From NCBI GenBank assembly GCA_032690845.1, contig CM064417.1, positions 37,702,432-37,766,431 on the forward strand: DNA of 64,000 nucleotides, written 5' to 3'. The notes beneath the pieces were generated by a model. That model had not been told where the DNA came from. It ran no database searches and worked only from the letters and a program-made list of their open reading frames with translations. Every line of letters starts with the position of its first letter. The first letter of the stretch is position 1. The DNA is from Eleusine coracana subsp. coracana. Taxonomy: Eukaryota; Streptophyta; Magnoliopsida; Poales; Poaceae. Below, piece by piece: positions 1-11,355 of the stretch. Both the position numbers and the translations under genes were made by a program.

Positions 1-659
1 GACGACTTCAAGACTACGTTCTAGGCCCACTATATTCCTGCAGAGCTCATCCGCAGGAAGGCACGTGAGTTCGCCGCAGTAAAGCAAGGCAGTCGCAGCG
101 TCGAGGAGTACTACGAGGAGTTCAATCGGTTGGCACTGTATGCCCCCTCGAACAAGTTGACACCCCCGCCAAGCGTAAGGACCGTTTTTTGGAGGGGCTA
201 AGTGCAGACCTATAGGACCGCCTCAACCTTAACATGGGCGGCACATTCGCTGAATTTGTCAACAATGCTATCGTCGCGGAAGATGGATATCGCAAGGTGA
301 TGGTAGAGCGGAAGAGGTCCACAAGTGCTATGGGGCCATCCAGTGGACCCCAGCAGAAGTTTCGCATGGTGTACACAGACCTATCGGGACAGAGGTACCG
401 TTCCGCCCCCGTGATGGCACCGTTTTCGCGTCCACCTCAGCCAGCACAGCAGCGACCCTAGACACCATGTCAGCAGCAAGGCCAAGGTGGGTATCACCCA
501 CCACAGCAGCAGAACGCTCAGACTGGGCCCTTTCCTTGGTACAATTGCGGCCGTCTGGGACACTTCTCGAGGGAGTGCCTGCATCCCAAGAAAAGCACTG
601 GCCCGAACCCGACAAGGAACAACAACAACAACAACCGCAACAATAGGGAACCAGTCCGT
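1..659 (+). pseudogene. Tekay-type gag fragment with damaged zinc knuckle
   Basis: Frame 1 from the first base reads a retrotransposon gag segment (AREFAAVKQGSRSVEEYYEEF, about codons 22-42), with an early TAG at codon 8 where a Trp codon is expected, and a frameshift near 180. Around 530-590 a CCHC knuckle is visible as WYNCGRLGHFSREC. The first zinc ligand (codon 537-539) is TGG, Trp, where the family has Cys. The stretch after it (about 600-650) is rich in AAC/ACAACA triplets. Gag forms the virus-like particle and the knuckle binds element RNA; this copy should do neither. The window edge removes the N-terminal part. Confidence 0.8.
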
Positions 660-1000
660 ACTGGCCGCGTGAACAACACGACCCTGGAGGAGATTCCGGA
701 GAATAGCCCCATCCTCGCTGGTATGTTCTCTGTTCGAGACCACCCCGCACTAGTTCTATTTGATTCGGGAGCATCACATAGCTTTGTTAGTGGGTTCTTC
801 GTTGATAAGTATTGGCTGCCTCGTACCCTTATGAAATCACGATACACCATTAGGTCAGCCGGTGGGCAAACCCCTGCTCTCTATGAAATTGAGAAACTCC
901 CAATAACCCTAGGAGCAAAAGTCTACCCTACCAAGTGCATGGTCTTGGAGGGGTGCAACATTGACATCATTCTGCGCATGCCTTGGATGAGGTAACATAA
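660..1000 (+). pseudogene. Retroviral-type aspartic protease domain of the Tekay element
   Basis: The open frame 669-995 carries the catalytic triad region DSGASHSFVS (DSG at 762-770) followed by the conserved hydrophobic flap and the segment ILRMPWMR near the end, where the family has ILGMDWL. It sits directly after the zinc knuckle and before RT, as in Ty3/gypsy Pol. The protease would release Gag and Pol products from the polyprotein. The catalytic Asp is kept, but the frame ends at a TAA at 993-995, so it is cut off from RT. Confident for the family; function of this copy is unlikely. Confidence 0.8.
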
Positions 1001-1129
1001 GGTTGTATCGGACATAGACGCCTACACCATACACCTAAACTCTCCCACCCATGGTAGCGTAAGCTTCCGGGTACTACCTCCCCAATTGGCCGCACCAAGC
1101 ATTCACCACACCACAGCCATGCAGATAAA

Positions 1130-2460
1130 TGATATCCCCGTGGTTAGAGAATTTCAGGATGTATTCCCTAATGATCTTCCTGGACTCCCTCCTGATCAGG
1201 ATGTTGAGTTCAAAATTGAGCTTTAGCCAGGGACGACACCTATATCCAAAAGGCCATATAAAATGGCACCCAAGGAACTAGCTGAGTTAAAAGGAGCAGC
1301 TGGATAAGGGATTCATTCGACCAAGTTCTTCACCTTGGGGTTGTCCAGCACTATTCGTGAAAAAGAAGGATGAGACCTTGAGGCTATTTGTGCATTACCG
1401 ACCCCTCAATGTTGTGACTACCAAGAACAAGTATCCACTTCCTAACATCAACATTCTCTTTGATCAGTTAATAGGAGCTAAGGTCTTCTCCAAGATCGAT
1501 CTCCGTTCTAGATACCATAAAATTAAGATCCATGCCGAAGATATCCCCAAGACGGCATTCTCCACTCGATACAGGCTGTATGAGTATTTAGTGATGTCGT
1601 TTGGTTTGACAAATGCACCGGCGCACTTCATGTATCTCATGAACTCGGTGTTCATGCCAGAGTTGGACAAGTTTGTAGTGGTGTTTATTGACGACATTCT
1701 GGTCTACTCCAAGTCAGAAGAAGAACATGTAGAGCATCTTCGTGATGTATTACAGAGGTTAAGGGAGCACCAGCTATATGCTAAGTTTAGCAAATGCGAG
1801 TTTTGGTTGAATCAGGTACCTTTTCTAGGCCATATTATCTCGAAAGAAGGCATAGTGGTGGATCCTAGCAAAGTAAGAGATGTACTGAATTGGAAGACAC
1901 CAAAGACCGTATTAAATATACGCAGTTTTCTTGGATTGGCTGGTTACTACCGCCGTTTCATTCCCAACTTCTCCAAGATTGCAAAGCCCATGACCGAGTT
2001 ACTTAAGAAGGAAAAGAAATTCGTATGGGACGAAGGCTGGGAGAATGCTTTTCAAACCCTGAAGAAGCACCTGACCACGACCCCAGTATTAGCTCAACCG
2101 GACCTAGGGAAACCGTTCGATGTCTATTATGACGCCTCGGGTATTGGATTAGGATGTGTGCTCATGCAAGATGGGAGAGTCATTGCTTATGGATCAAGGC
2201 AATTGAGGAAGCATGAATAGAATTACCCCGCACACGATCTGGAGTTAGCAGCAATGGTGTTAGCCTTAAAGATGAGGAGACATTACCTCCTTAGAAATTT
2301 AGTTCATATATACACCAATCACAAAAGCTTGAAGTACATTTTCACTCAGGATCACCTGAACATGAGACAACGTCGTTGATTGGAATTGATTAAGGACTAT
2401 AAGTTGGAAGTGTACTATCACCCAGGAAAGGCTAATGTCATGGCTGACGCACTAAGCCGC
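1130..2460 (+). pseudogene. Reverse transcriptase and RNase H domains of the Tekay element
   Basis: RT begins near 1140 (VREFQDVFPNDLPGLPPDQ) in a frame broken near 1300; the long open part is 1357-2220. Visible RT motifs are FSKIDLRSRYHKIKI (catalytic Asp in KIDL), MSFGLTNAP and VFIDDILVYS, with the FIDD box at 1684-1695 intact. RNase H follows: DASGIGLGCVLMQDG near 2130-2175, then the connecting THKSL-type and ADALSRK motifs up to 2460. A TAG at 2218 (family has Gln) and a TGA at 2377 (family has Trp) interrupt RNase H. Both are single transitions. The enzyme would copy element RNA to DNA in cytoplasmic particles. Confidence 0.9.
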
Positions 2461-2559
2461 AAGGCTCAATGCCACCACATCCTGGTCAGCCCGCAAGTCC
2501 AAGGTGGTCATTATGTTCAAGTAACACCCCACGGAGCCCTCTATAACCTAGCAGTGATT

Positions 2560-3605
2560 CCTACCTTATGGGAAGAAATAGTAGCAGCTCAGAAAAATGA
2601 TGTTGGCATAGCACGCCTCAGAAGTAGACTAAAGGAAGGTGACACTAAGGTTTGATGTTTTCGAGAAGACGCAGAAGGTGTTTTATGGTTCGAGAATTTC
2701 CTGGTGGTGCCTAAGAATATGGAACTCCGCAAGAAGATTTTGGACGAGGCTCATATTGCAAAGTACTCCATGCATCCGGGCAGCAACAAGATGTACCACG
2801 ATTTGAGATCCAGATATTGGTGGGCTCGTATGAAGAGGGAAATATCACGATATGTCGCACAGTGTGATACCTGCCGCCGAGTCAAGGCCGATCATCTGAA
2901 GAAGGCGGGCCTGCTACAACCCTTGAGTGTTCCAGCTCGGAAATGGGAGGATATCAGCATGGATTTCATTGTTGGTCTTCCCCGCACTTCACGCAAGTTT
3001 GACTCCATATGGGTGATTGTTGATCGGCTGACTAAAGTTGCACTTCATCCCTGTATCGACCTGGTACACAACTAAGAGGTATGCACAATAGTGTATGGAT
3101 CGCATCCTATGCTTACACGGAGTGCCCAAGACAATAGTATCTGACAGAGGACCTCAGTTCGTGGGATGCTTTTTGGAAAAGTTATATGAGTTGCTGGGCA
3201 CCAGGTTAATTCGAGGTTCGACATATCACCCCTAGATGGACGGACAGACTAAAAGGGTTAACCAAATATTGGAAGACATGTTGCGAGCATATGTATTGAA
3301 TCACAACAAAAAGTGGGATGAGTGCCTACCCTTGGCAGAATTTGCATACAACAATAGTTACCAAGAAAGCGTCAAGATGGCACCGTTCAAGGCTCTCTAC
3401 GGTCATCATTGTTGCACACCACTGAGTTGGTCAGAATCAGGGGAGAGAGTAATATTTGGCCCAGAATTAGTGCAGCAGGCTGAGGAGAAGGTACTGGAAA
3501 TTCAATCAAACCTACGAGCAGTGAAGTCCCGGCAGAAGAGTTATGCGGATAAAAGACGTCGCCCGCTGGAATTCAGAACTGGTGACATGGTCTATCTCTG
3601 AATGT
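2560..3605 (+). pseudogene. Integrase of the Tekay element, catalytic Glu replaced by Lys
   Basis: The HHCC zinc-binding domain is readable at 2730-2900 (Cys pair in QCDTCRRVK). The core shows SMDFIVGLPRTSRKFDS with the first catalytic Asp (about 2960) and VSDRGPQF with the second (about 3142). The third acidic residue, in the family motif DGQTERVN, is Lys here because codon 3251-3253 is AAA. The preceding Gln is a TAG near 3234 and the frame shifts near 3060 and at TGA 2653. Three independent lesions make the integrase dead. The C-terminal GDMVYL stretch ends near 3598. Confidence 0.88.
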
Positions 3606-3990
3606 CACCAACCAAAGGTGTACAACGATTTGGAGTCCGCAGAAAACTAGCGCCCTGATACATTGGACCCTATTCGATCGTTGCAAGATGTGGGCCGGTC
3701 GCCTATAAACTCCAGCTACTAGTGGAACTTGCTGGAGTGCATGATACCTTCCATGTGTCCCAGCTCAAGAAATGTCTGAAGACCCCGGCATACGTTCCAT
3801 TAGAGGCCACTGGACAACTACAACCCGATCTAACGTATTCAGAGCGTCCAGTGAGGGTGCTAGACGAGAAGGAACGAGTTACGCGTACGAAGACGCTCAA
3901 GTTCTACAAGGTTCAATGGAGCAACCACACCGCCAGGGAAGCCACCTAGGAAACTGAAGAGTTGCTACGAAGCCACTACCCCGAGTTTCT
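3606..3990 (+). pseudogene. Integrase C-terminus with chromodomain
   Basis: After a frame break at 3600 the reading frame 3722-3949 gives VHDTFHVSQLKKCLK, the usual linker in chromovirus integrases, then a chromodomain-like block (RVLDEKERVTRTKTLKFYKV followed by QWSNHTAREATWE across a stop). Chromodomains of chromoviruses bind histone marks and bias integration toward heterochromatin. The aromatic KVQW position is kept, where the usual form is KVLWRNH. The end merges into a short tail before the polypurine tract. Confidence 0.82.
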
Positions 3991-4046
3991 ACGCCACCAC
4001 CTAGGTAAACCGTTACAACTTCCTGTAATCTCGGGACGAGATTTCT

Positions 4047-4061
4047 TTAAGGGGGGAGGGC
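4047..4061 (+). other. Polypurine tract of the Tekay element
   Basis: TTTAAGGGGGGAGGGC lies immediately before TGTGACACCC. It would be the RNase H-resistant primer for plus-strand DNA synthesis and fixes the 5' edge of the 3' LTR at 4062. Confidence 0.9.
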
Positions 4062-7000
4062 TGTGACACCCTAGAGTGATGAACTTTCAAAAGCCAACAC
4101 CTTAGCATATTTCAACACAAGCATGAGCATGTAGAACCAAAAATTTGAACTAAAAATCGAACCAAATTCGAGTAAGTATGAATGTCATTTGAACTACAAG
4201 TCTAAATTTTCCACATGGCCCACACCCAACAAAAATATATGTCATAGAGGGGAACAAATTAGATTTTTCAGAAATTTCTCAGAAATTTATCCCTTAATTT
4301 AGGGGCCCAAATAAATGCCTAAAAGGTCCAAAACTACCCCTTTTTGAAAATTTCTCATTCAAATTTAATTAACAACCATTGAGTACTATCATTTTTGTAA
4401 AATAAAGTACATCACGAGGCGTACGCACATATTTTTAGATTTTCGATGGGATCTATATTTTAAAATCTATAAAATTACTAAGCCAATACTGTTTTAAAAA
4501 CCAACGAAAAAAAGGGGAGCAGGTCCCACGTGTCAGCCACCACCCTCTCTTCCTCCTCCCGCGTGGGCCCGGGCGCCCGGCGCCTCGCCGCCACGTGATA
4601 GTCGTACGGCGGCGGTCAGCCTCACCCGGTTGGGCCGACCACCCCAAAACCGAGGCCGCGCCTCCCCGAACCAGCACCCCCTCCCCCACTTCCTCATTTG
4701 CCCCCCTCTCTTTCTCTTTTCTCTCCCCACCACTAGCGCCATTGGCAAGCTTGGCCGAGCTCACCGTACCACCGCCTTGCGCTGCTCCGGCACGGATCTG
4801 GCGACCCATTTTGTGCGTGAGCTCCTCCTCTTTCATCTCCACCCGGCCCCGTCCGTTGAAGCTCATCGTGCGTGCCATGTTAATTCGAAAACCGACAACT
4901 CCTCTCCGAAGCTCCGGTGACCGCTACAGTGAGCTTAGCTCCCATCCACCCGCACCCCCGTGCTCGTGCTCGTATTTCCATTCCCAACGACATGCTCTTC
5001 GGCCCGGCGGCCACCGCGCGCCCCAACTCCGGCGGCGGCGGCGCCCGGCTCCGGTGCGAGCTGGCGGAGCCCCACCGTGAGCCACATGGCCCCGGATCCG
5101 GTGTGGCTACACCCAGATCTGGGCCCTTCATGCTGTGGTCCCCCGTGTGGCCCGGTTCTAATTGGCTCTAGCATATTAACTATTTTCCTTTAGTTTAATT
5201 ATTTTAGAAATTGCTGGCAACTTGTAAAATGCATAACTAATTCACTACTAAGGAGTTTCGAGCAAACTAAATTTCTATGAGTTCCTTTAGACACATATTA
5301 CTGTAGAAAAATGCTAAACCATGTTGCATGTTAGTATTATTTTCAGGATTAAAATAAATGAGAAAACACATATAAATTTATAACTAATTATAGGGAGCCA
5401 GTAAAATCTTGAGACTTGGCCACCAATTATGTTTTTCAGTTTCTAGTCTCCCTGAAAAATGTCTTGGGGTGAGTCTTTGTATTTTAGTCATAATTAAAAT
5501 TAATATATTTTTTCTTATTTTAATTATTTAAAATTATTGGCTCATTGCATGTATATGAAACTTGGGTCATAATTCACCCCTGGCATGACCTAGTTACAGT
5601 AAATCCTCCATGTGCATTTGGTTTTCAGAACAATGCTAAAATAATTAATTGTCTTGTAGCTCTATTAATTCACTGAACGTTATAAATTCATTCCGATATT
5701 TTGGGTTGACTGTTATGCCTTCATGTCAAATATCATATAAGCTATAGGTAATGTACACATTGCACCTCTGTTCGGTTATCATGCCCCACCATACTTTTAT
5801 ACAACATCATCGCGATAAGATACTGGAGTCCATGAAGGAAATACACTAAACACACTCGCCTTATGCCTCTACTATATATGTTATATTTACTGAACTAATC
5901 AACACACCCTGCTTACTTCTACATGAAATAGAGTACATTAACGTATTTGTTGAGAAAGTGCCATGAATCGAATGAGGTTCTTATGCATTGCACCATTCAC
6001 ATCATGTAGATCACGAGGTGAACCACACGGAGACGGGACCAGAGCAGGAACCAGAAGGAGTCGGAGGTGTCTCAGTTGACCAAGAGCAGAACCCAGGCAA
6101 GCCCCGATGCATCCCACCTGTTTTAATTTTTACTCTATCACTAGTTAGGAATGTAGGCCTGTCCGTGCATTAAGTGATAGGAGTTGGTTGAAAACCCTAG
6201 TGTTACAGTAGGCTCTTTTTCCGATATTTAGCCTCAGGACGGTAGTCGCTCTGCTTAATTTAGGACGACCATTCACCGAGTGGTATGGATACCACTCATA
6301 GACAGAAAATGTTACCACTGGAAAATGATGTCGGATGAAAGAAAGTGTAGATGGAATCATAATGAAGACCGGACAGGCAACTAGGTGGAAAGGGAAGGAC
6401 AACTTGTCTTCAAGGAGGTAGCCCCGTCCGAGTCACCTAAGGCTACGCCTCGTGTCTAGTCCTATGAGGTCAAGTTTGAACGTACTGTTTGCATGCTGGA
6501 GTTATGGACCCAGTAAACCGACGTAGCTACGACTACTTCCTGGTCGAAAGATAGCCTTTTCCCTTTTTTGGTGGAACTGGGACTGAGAGGAGGGAGCAAT
6601 CCACCCACGGATGACGGCACAGGGTGCATCGCGTTGGGGGACCCTTCTCGGGGGTGTCTGGACCTGGAAGACCCTGTGGTACCGTAAGCGAAACGTTGCG
6701 CCATGCGGCTTCCAGGAAGCGCATATGGGTCGTGCAAGCAGGTTTCTCCTGCACGATGTAAATCGATTCGAGTACCACTTGATCGCTGCTCTGAAACAGT
6801 GTCGGAAGGCATTAAGATGTTGAGTGAGTTTAATACTATTGTTTGAAATTATTAAGATTGTTTTGCAATCTTGACTATTATAGCTTAGTGCAAACTAAAT
6901 TTATTATTTTGTACGACAACATAACTTGCTGCTAAAACTTGAAAATAAGGATCCACTCGTAGGCTAGCTTTCTGGCAAAATAAACCCTATCCCTAGCCTT

Positions 7001-7534
7001 TGCATTGTCTAGGTGTCGGCTGTAGTTGGCCATGTTGACGGGTCAGTCTTGCTGAGTAAATTAGTTACTCAGGCGTAGCTCTATGTGGTTTTCACATGAC
7101 CAGGGTGGAGACTGCCACTGCGGTGGAAGGTTCCACTGGGAAGGCCAGCGCCCTGACTGCTGGAACATCGAGTGGGAGCTATGCACGAATGAAGACGGGG
7201 AGTAGTCTCTTGATTGCCGGTACGGTGTTCGGGCAACACACCTGTCATGACTGGATTGTTCACTGTATGTCACCATGAGAGGGCGATTGTATCTTATCTA
7301 TCCCGTCGAACTATTTAAATTACCGTTGAACAATTTCTCTTCCGTATTTTATTTTGTTAAAACTCTAGTTTGTAATATAAATTCGGATTTATGTAAAACT
7401 CTGTACTCTACCTATGTTCTTGTTGCATTATATTCTGCTATCATGTGTTGTACTATTGGGCGTCACAGCGCGTGTCGCTACCCGAGAATGATCCTGGAAC
7501 GGAGCCGTCTCCGTGGTAAGGCGGTTTTATGACA
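4062..7534 (+). repeat. 3' LTR of the Tekay element, about 3.47 kb
   Basis: It begins TGTGACACCCTAGAG directly after the polypurine tract and is taken to end at TATGACA. The layout is an AT-rich first 400 bp, a GC-rich island at 4500-5170, AT-rich DNA to about 6000, then mixed DNA. Open frames in the GC-rich part have no recognisable product and are treated as chance. LTR pieces at 14707-15910 and 19688-21520 share its start and its order of short motifs (for example CAAATAAATG followed by AAAACCACCCC-like text, and GGCTCATTGCATGTATG). Confidence 0.8.
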
Positions 7535-7744
7535 ATAGATTTATATCTTTATATTATAATAGAAAGAAAAGAACTGACCCCTTACAAATTCATCACCTTA
7601 CTCCTCACTTAGAGCCGAGCCAGGGGGGGGGGTTTAAATTTTTCATGATCAAGGTTAGTTTATTAAGAAGCAAACAGAGGTAAGATCTGACCTACTACCA
7701 AGAGCAAGCTAACACAAACTCAGCTCGTCTCCCTGACCTTGATC
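7535..7744. other. Short spacer without recognised gene
   Basis: Contains a run of about ten G at 7624-7633 and AT-rich flanks. It may include the 3' end of the adjoining minus-strand LINE fragment, but no poly(A) tail could be identified with certainty. Confidence 0.4.
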
Positions 7745-8391
7745 TAACACACTCAGACTTTTAGCCCCAGCCAGACCCAGAGATGTTGCTCCTCGAAAGC
7801 CCGAAGGAGATCATTGATGCACGGCTGTGTTCCGTCGAAGACACAAGAGTTGCAGTGTTTCCGTATCACCCAGGCACCCAAAATATTGATTGAGTTCGAA
7901 CCTTGTGTGTCTTTGGGAACTCTTTTTACTAACTTTTCTCTACCAGTTCGCAAACTTTGTGACTGCTCGTGCTGCCTCGGAACTGAGGCCTGCAAGCCCA
8001 AGGGTGCTAATTAACACCTGAAACCAGAATTCCTGAAAGAACACACATGTGCGAAGCAGATGTTGAACGTCTTCGTCACATAATGAGCATTTGGACGGGT
8101 GAGGGAGACCTCATTATGCTAGCCTGTCTGCTGTCCAACATTGATTCTGAATTGCAACTACAGAAAATTTTTTTATGGAGCCTAAGATTTCCATACACGA
8201 TGGCAATGATCAAAAGGGATTGCTCCATCGAAACAAGCCCGGTAAGCAGATTTGGAGGAGAAATTACCAGAAGTACCCAAACGCCATTTGTGGACATCTT
8301 TATGTTGTGAAAGGTTCATGTCCAATAGCACATACAACAATTGAAAGTACTCAAAGAGACCGATCAGTGACAGTCCATCACTAGGGCGCAC
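7745..8391 (-). pseudogene. LINE-type non-LTR retrotransposon fragment (zf-RVT C-terminal region)
   Basis: Read on the minus strand from 8391, the frame gives KDVHKWRLGTSGNFSSKSAY, typical of the reverse-transcriptase zinc-binding (zf-RVT) region of plant LINE ORF2. After frameshifts there are a WTADRLA-like stretch, a CxLC zinc motif near 8065, and at 8001-7753 the C-terminal tail with ILGAWVIRKHCNSCVFDG, the family's hydrophobic ILGAW..W.HRN block. The fragment is the last 200 or so codons of ORF2. RT and endonuclease are missing. At least two frameshifts and internal stops make it a dead 5'-truncated copy, the common fate of LINE insertions. Confidence 0.75.
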
Positions 8392-8855
8392 TAATGGTTA
8401 TGACTATGTATATAGGTACATGGATCAGGTATTATTCATCAAAAAATGCTTATCATCATATTATTGGCACTACTACAACATCGGCACCCTTCAGTGGTTG
8501 TGGTCCTTCTTTTTTACGAGCAATGGCAGATGTTCCGCCTTTTCATTATAGGAGTGGTTGTGGTCCTTCTGTTGTCAAGGAAAACATAAAAAGTCTTCTT
8601 TTGGCTTCCACCCAATGATCACTTAAATACAAGAAATCTTCCGAGTCATAAGCGCTCTCACATTGTCTCTGTACATTGTGTGTTGCGTGCCAGCTACAAT
8701 GAGGAGATGGACATACATCTGTTCTTTGGTTACTTGCTATGTCATTGCACATCATTTCTGACAGTAGAAGGAATGACTAATTAAAGTAACAGAAACGGCA
8801 ATTCACCCGCATTCGTGCTTCATGGAGGCATGATTGCTTGTTCAAGTATATGGGG
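8392..8855. other. Unassigned DNA with an 18-bp direct repeat
   Basis: No gene recognised. AGTGGTTGTGGTCCTTCT occurs at 8493-8510 and again, without change, at 8553-8570, a 60-bp offset. The DNA between the two copies is not itself repeated. Confidence 0.45.
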
Positions 8856-9584
8856 CACTACGGAAAATGCTTTGTTGAGTGTAACACTCGGCAAAAAGGT
8901 CATGACGACCAAAGTGCCGGCAAAAATCCTCGTTACCGAGTATTTTTTATCGAGCACTCAGCAAAAGCCGGATGGGCACACAGCAAAAAAAGGCCGTGGT
9001 AACGGTGATGGCGCAAATAAATCTTTGCTGAGTGTCAAAGTCAAAAACACTCGATAAAGAATTCACTATTTGCCGAGAGTCGAATCAATGACACTTGGTA
9101 AAGAATGGTTACTTTGCCGAGTGCCATGGCCATTGCACTTGGCAAAGGTTGGTCACTTTGTCGAGTGCACACTTGGCAAAGTGATCTCCAGAACCCTTTT
9201 TTTTGTTTCTGTCACATAAACCAACATAGATTATCACATGCATTTGATAGTAATAAGAATATACATCTCATGCAATTAATATATATAAATTCATAACCAT
9301 AATGAATAATACACATCAACAATTGTTCAACAACACATAAATCTAAAAAAAAGCATCATAAGTTGTTCTATAGTATCCAAATCCACAAATAAACATCACA
9401 TGTAGTTCAACAACATTTAAATCCACAAATAAACAAGTTTGTTTATAAACACAAATAACAAGCAAGGTCACTAAGGTGGAGGTGGCGGGAACAGAGCGCA
9501 AGGGAGCGATGGATCTTGGTCTTCTGGAGGCACTTCATTCGACGCCGCCGATGGAGGAGGATTCTGCACAAAACAGAGCATATT

Positions 9585-9805
9585 ATATTTCTCTAGGTTT
9601 CCAAGTTTGTCTAGGTTTGTAAGTTTCTCAAAGTACTCTAAGTTTCTCTAAATTTTTTTAGTTTCTAAATTCGCTAAGTTTCTAAATTCTCTAAGTTAAC
9701 CAACTAGTTAAAATGAAAGTAAGTTTCTCTAGGTTTCTAAGTTTCTCTAAATTCTCTAAGTTTCTAAGTTCTTTAAATTAACCAACTAGTTGAAATAAAA
9801 GTATA
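9585..9805. repeat. Degenerate CTAAGTTTCT minisatellite inside the CACTA element
   Basis: About a dozen imperfect units of CTAAGTTTCT/CTAAATTCT in 220 bp. A longer unit (TTAACCAACTAGTT followed by AAAT.AAAGTA) occurs near 9694 and again near 9777, showing a higher-order duplication of roughly 83 bp. It lies between the 5' subterminal repeats and the ORF1 remnant. Confidence 0.6.
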
Positions 9806-10129
9806 GAGTTGTCAAGAGACTCATAGGAGAATAACCCATCGGTGGCAGAACTGATGGCATCTGTGGCGGCATCGGCAGCAGAGTCTGACCCGTACACATG
9901 GAAAGGTTTTGGATGTAGCTAAGGAACTGTGACATTTGCTGCTATCTGCTCCATCCGCCTTTGTTGCTCAAGCTGCATCCTCTGTTGCTCAACCTTCATC
10001 TCCTGCACCGTCGCCTCCAGCTCCTCATGTCTATTGGTCTCTGCTTCGAGTCGGGCCTACAATATTCCATGCAATGTTAACCTAGAGTGTCTTCGTCCCA
10101 ATATTAAAAATGAATGGACAATGAATAAA

Positions 10130-10400
10130 ATAGAAATAACCTAGATGGAGTAAGCATTGCTCGATCATGGGAGTATGCCCGGGTCAGCGCTAGTGCTCCG
10201 TGCCCGAATCTAAGAGAGGGTGAGAGTACTAGTCGTGTCGAGTGTATTGTCACCAAGATAGTACCGCCCATGCTTCTTGCCTCCTTCCACTCTCATGACA
10301 ACCTCTCCATCAAGATCGTGGGCGCTCGGATCGTAGTCTGACCCGTGGACCTTCTTTGCCATGTCCGAGTAAGAACTGAGGCGATTGTGGATGGATAGAT
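10130..10400 (-). pseudogene. Remnant of CACTA ORF1 (plant transposase Ptta/En/Spm family)
   Basis: On the minus strand 10345-10150 the codons spell DLDGEVVMRVEGGKKHGRYY, then LGDNTLDTTSTLTLS, a stop, and an IRAR.....TRAYSHD-like block ending at AMLTPS. This resembles the conserved C-terminal block of the ORF found beside TNP2-type transposases. The frame is short and broken, and neither the N-terminal part nor any DDE transposase remains. It shows that the element was derived by internal deletion from a coding CACTA. Confidence 0.65.
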
Positions 10401-10696
10401 TACTTTACGCCTCGGGTGGGTCCTTCGGGTTGTACTGCATGTCTCACGTCGCCTTGCCTTTGTGGGATTAAGCAAAGGTTTCGTGAGACTCACGTGGCCC
10501 TCTTTGCCGAGTGCCTGAGTGATGTTTGCTGAGTATTTTCCCCGTGGCACTCGTCAAAGGCCACAATTTGCCGAGTGTCCTTATTTTGCCGAGTGTTGTG
10601 TATGGGACACTCGGCAAAAAAGAGGTTTGCCGAGTGCCTGATATATTGCATCAACAAAGACCGTGGCACTCGGTAACTAGCTGTTTTCTCATAGTG

Positions 10697-11062
10697 AGGA
10701 TACACCGCAACAATATTATTTTCAGTGGTGGCGATTTATGTTTTGTGAGATGGAAGCAAAAGTTCAAGAAAATTTTCAAACTGATCCAACATAGAGCAAG
10801 GTCGTCCCTGTAAATACGCCGTATATGTATAAACCAACTAACTTTCTACAGTTAACTTTATTAACCTTTTAATTAAAGCACAGCAGGGGGACTCCCCTCC
10901 TGTTTTCCCTCAAAAAACAGAATGAGTTCGCTGCGATAAACAATTAAAACAAATGTGCCACCGGATCCTATCCAGTGACAGTGAGAGGGAAGTCTTTTCT
11001 GGAAGGCACCATCAAAGACGACTTATTTACAGTTCATCCAATGCGTGGACCCTTTGACCAGT
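10697..11062. other. Spacer between the CACTA element and the LRR gene
   Basis: No gene recognised. It ends with CCTTTGACCAG near 11051-11060, the first of several TTGAC cores upstream of the LRR pseudogene. Confidence 0.4.
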
Positions 11063-11301
11063 ATGTCATTTGGTCAATAAAATCACATAAACTAATCTAA
11101 TACGTTGATCCTTTGACTTGTATGCCAGCAGGCTCCAAACTTCACTGAATAAGATCTGGTTCAGTCCATACTGAAAGAATTGTGTACATGTCATTTGGTC
11201 AATAAAATCACATAAACTAATCTAATATGTTGATTCTTTGACTTGTATGCCAGCAGGCTCCTTTGAATAAGATCTGGTTCAGTCCATACTGAAAGAATTG
11301 T
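11063..11301 (+). repeat. 125-bp tandem duplication in the 5' flank of the LRR gene
   Basis: Unit 1 is 11063-11187 and unit 2 is 11188-11301. Both start ATGTCATTTGGTCAATAAAA and end near CTGAAAGAATTGT. They differ by a few substitutions and an 11-bp gap after CAGGCTCC. Each unit carries CTTTGACTTG, a TTGAC W-box core, and a third core lies just upstream near 11054. The second unit ends 55 bp before the first Met codon used here, so the duplication covers the probable proximal promoter or 5' UTR. WRKY binding is an inference from the core only. Confidence 0.8.
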
Positions 11302-11355
11302 TTTCTAACCACAGCATTATTGCATACATTCGTTTAAAACTACGATATCATGTAA

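Larger units (their letters stand above)
1..7534 (+). mobile_element. Ty3/gypsy chromovirus, Tekay/Del-like, 5'-truncated by the window edge
   Basis: The domain order is gag, zinc knuckle, aspartic protease, RT, RNase H, integrase, chromodomain, polypurine tract, then a long LTR beginning TGTGACACCC. This order, the chromodomain after integrase and the roughly 3.5-kb LTR fit the Tekay (Del) chromovirus lineage of grasses. The 5' LTR and the start of gag lie outside the window, so target duplication cannot be tested. The coding part is interrupted by stops and frameshifts, so this copy cannot be autonomous. LTR end set at TATGACA (7528-7534); that end is inferred from the TG..CA rule. Confidence 0.85.
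8856..10696 (-). mobile_element. Deleted CACTA (En/Spm-type) DNA transposon
   Basis: The left end is CACTACGGAAAATGC at 8856; the right end read inward on the minus strand is CACTATGAGAAAACAGC from 10696. Both ends carry many forward and inverted copies of the subterminal motif TTTGCCGAGTGT (for example 8870-8900, 9066-9080, 9113-9125, 10502-10515, 10568-10625), the binding-site type used by TNPA-like proteins. The flanking triplets GGG and AGG differ by one base, as expected for an eroded 3-bp target duplication. At 1.84 kb, with only a scrap of ORF1, it cannot encode transposase and would need an autonomous partner. Confidence 0.85.

Noticed and set aside
4453..5193. Open frames of 70-160 codons with Pro/Arg/Ala-rich products
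   Set aside because: They sit in the GC-rich island of the Tekay LTR; high GC content lengthens chance frames on both strands and no motif is present.
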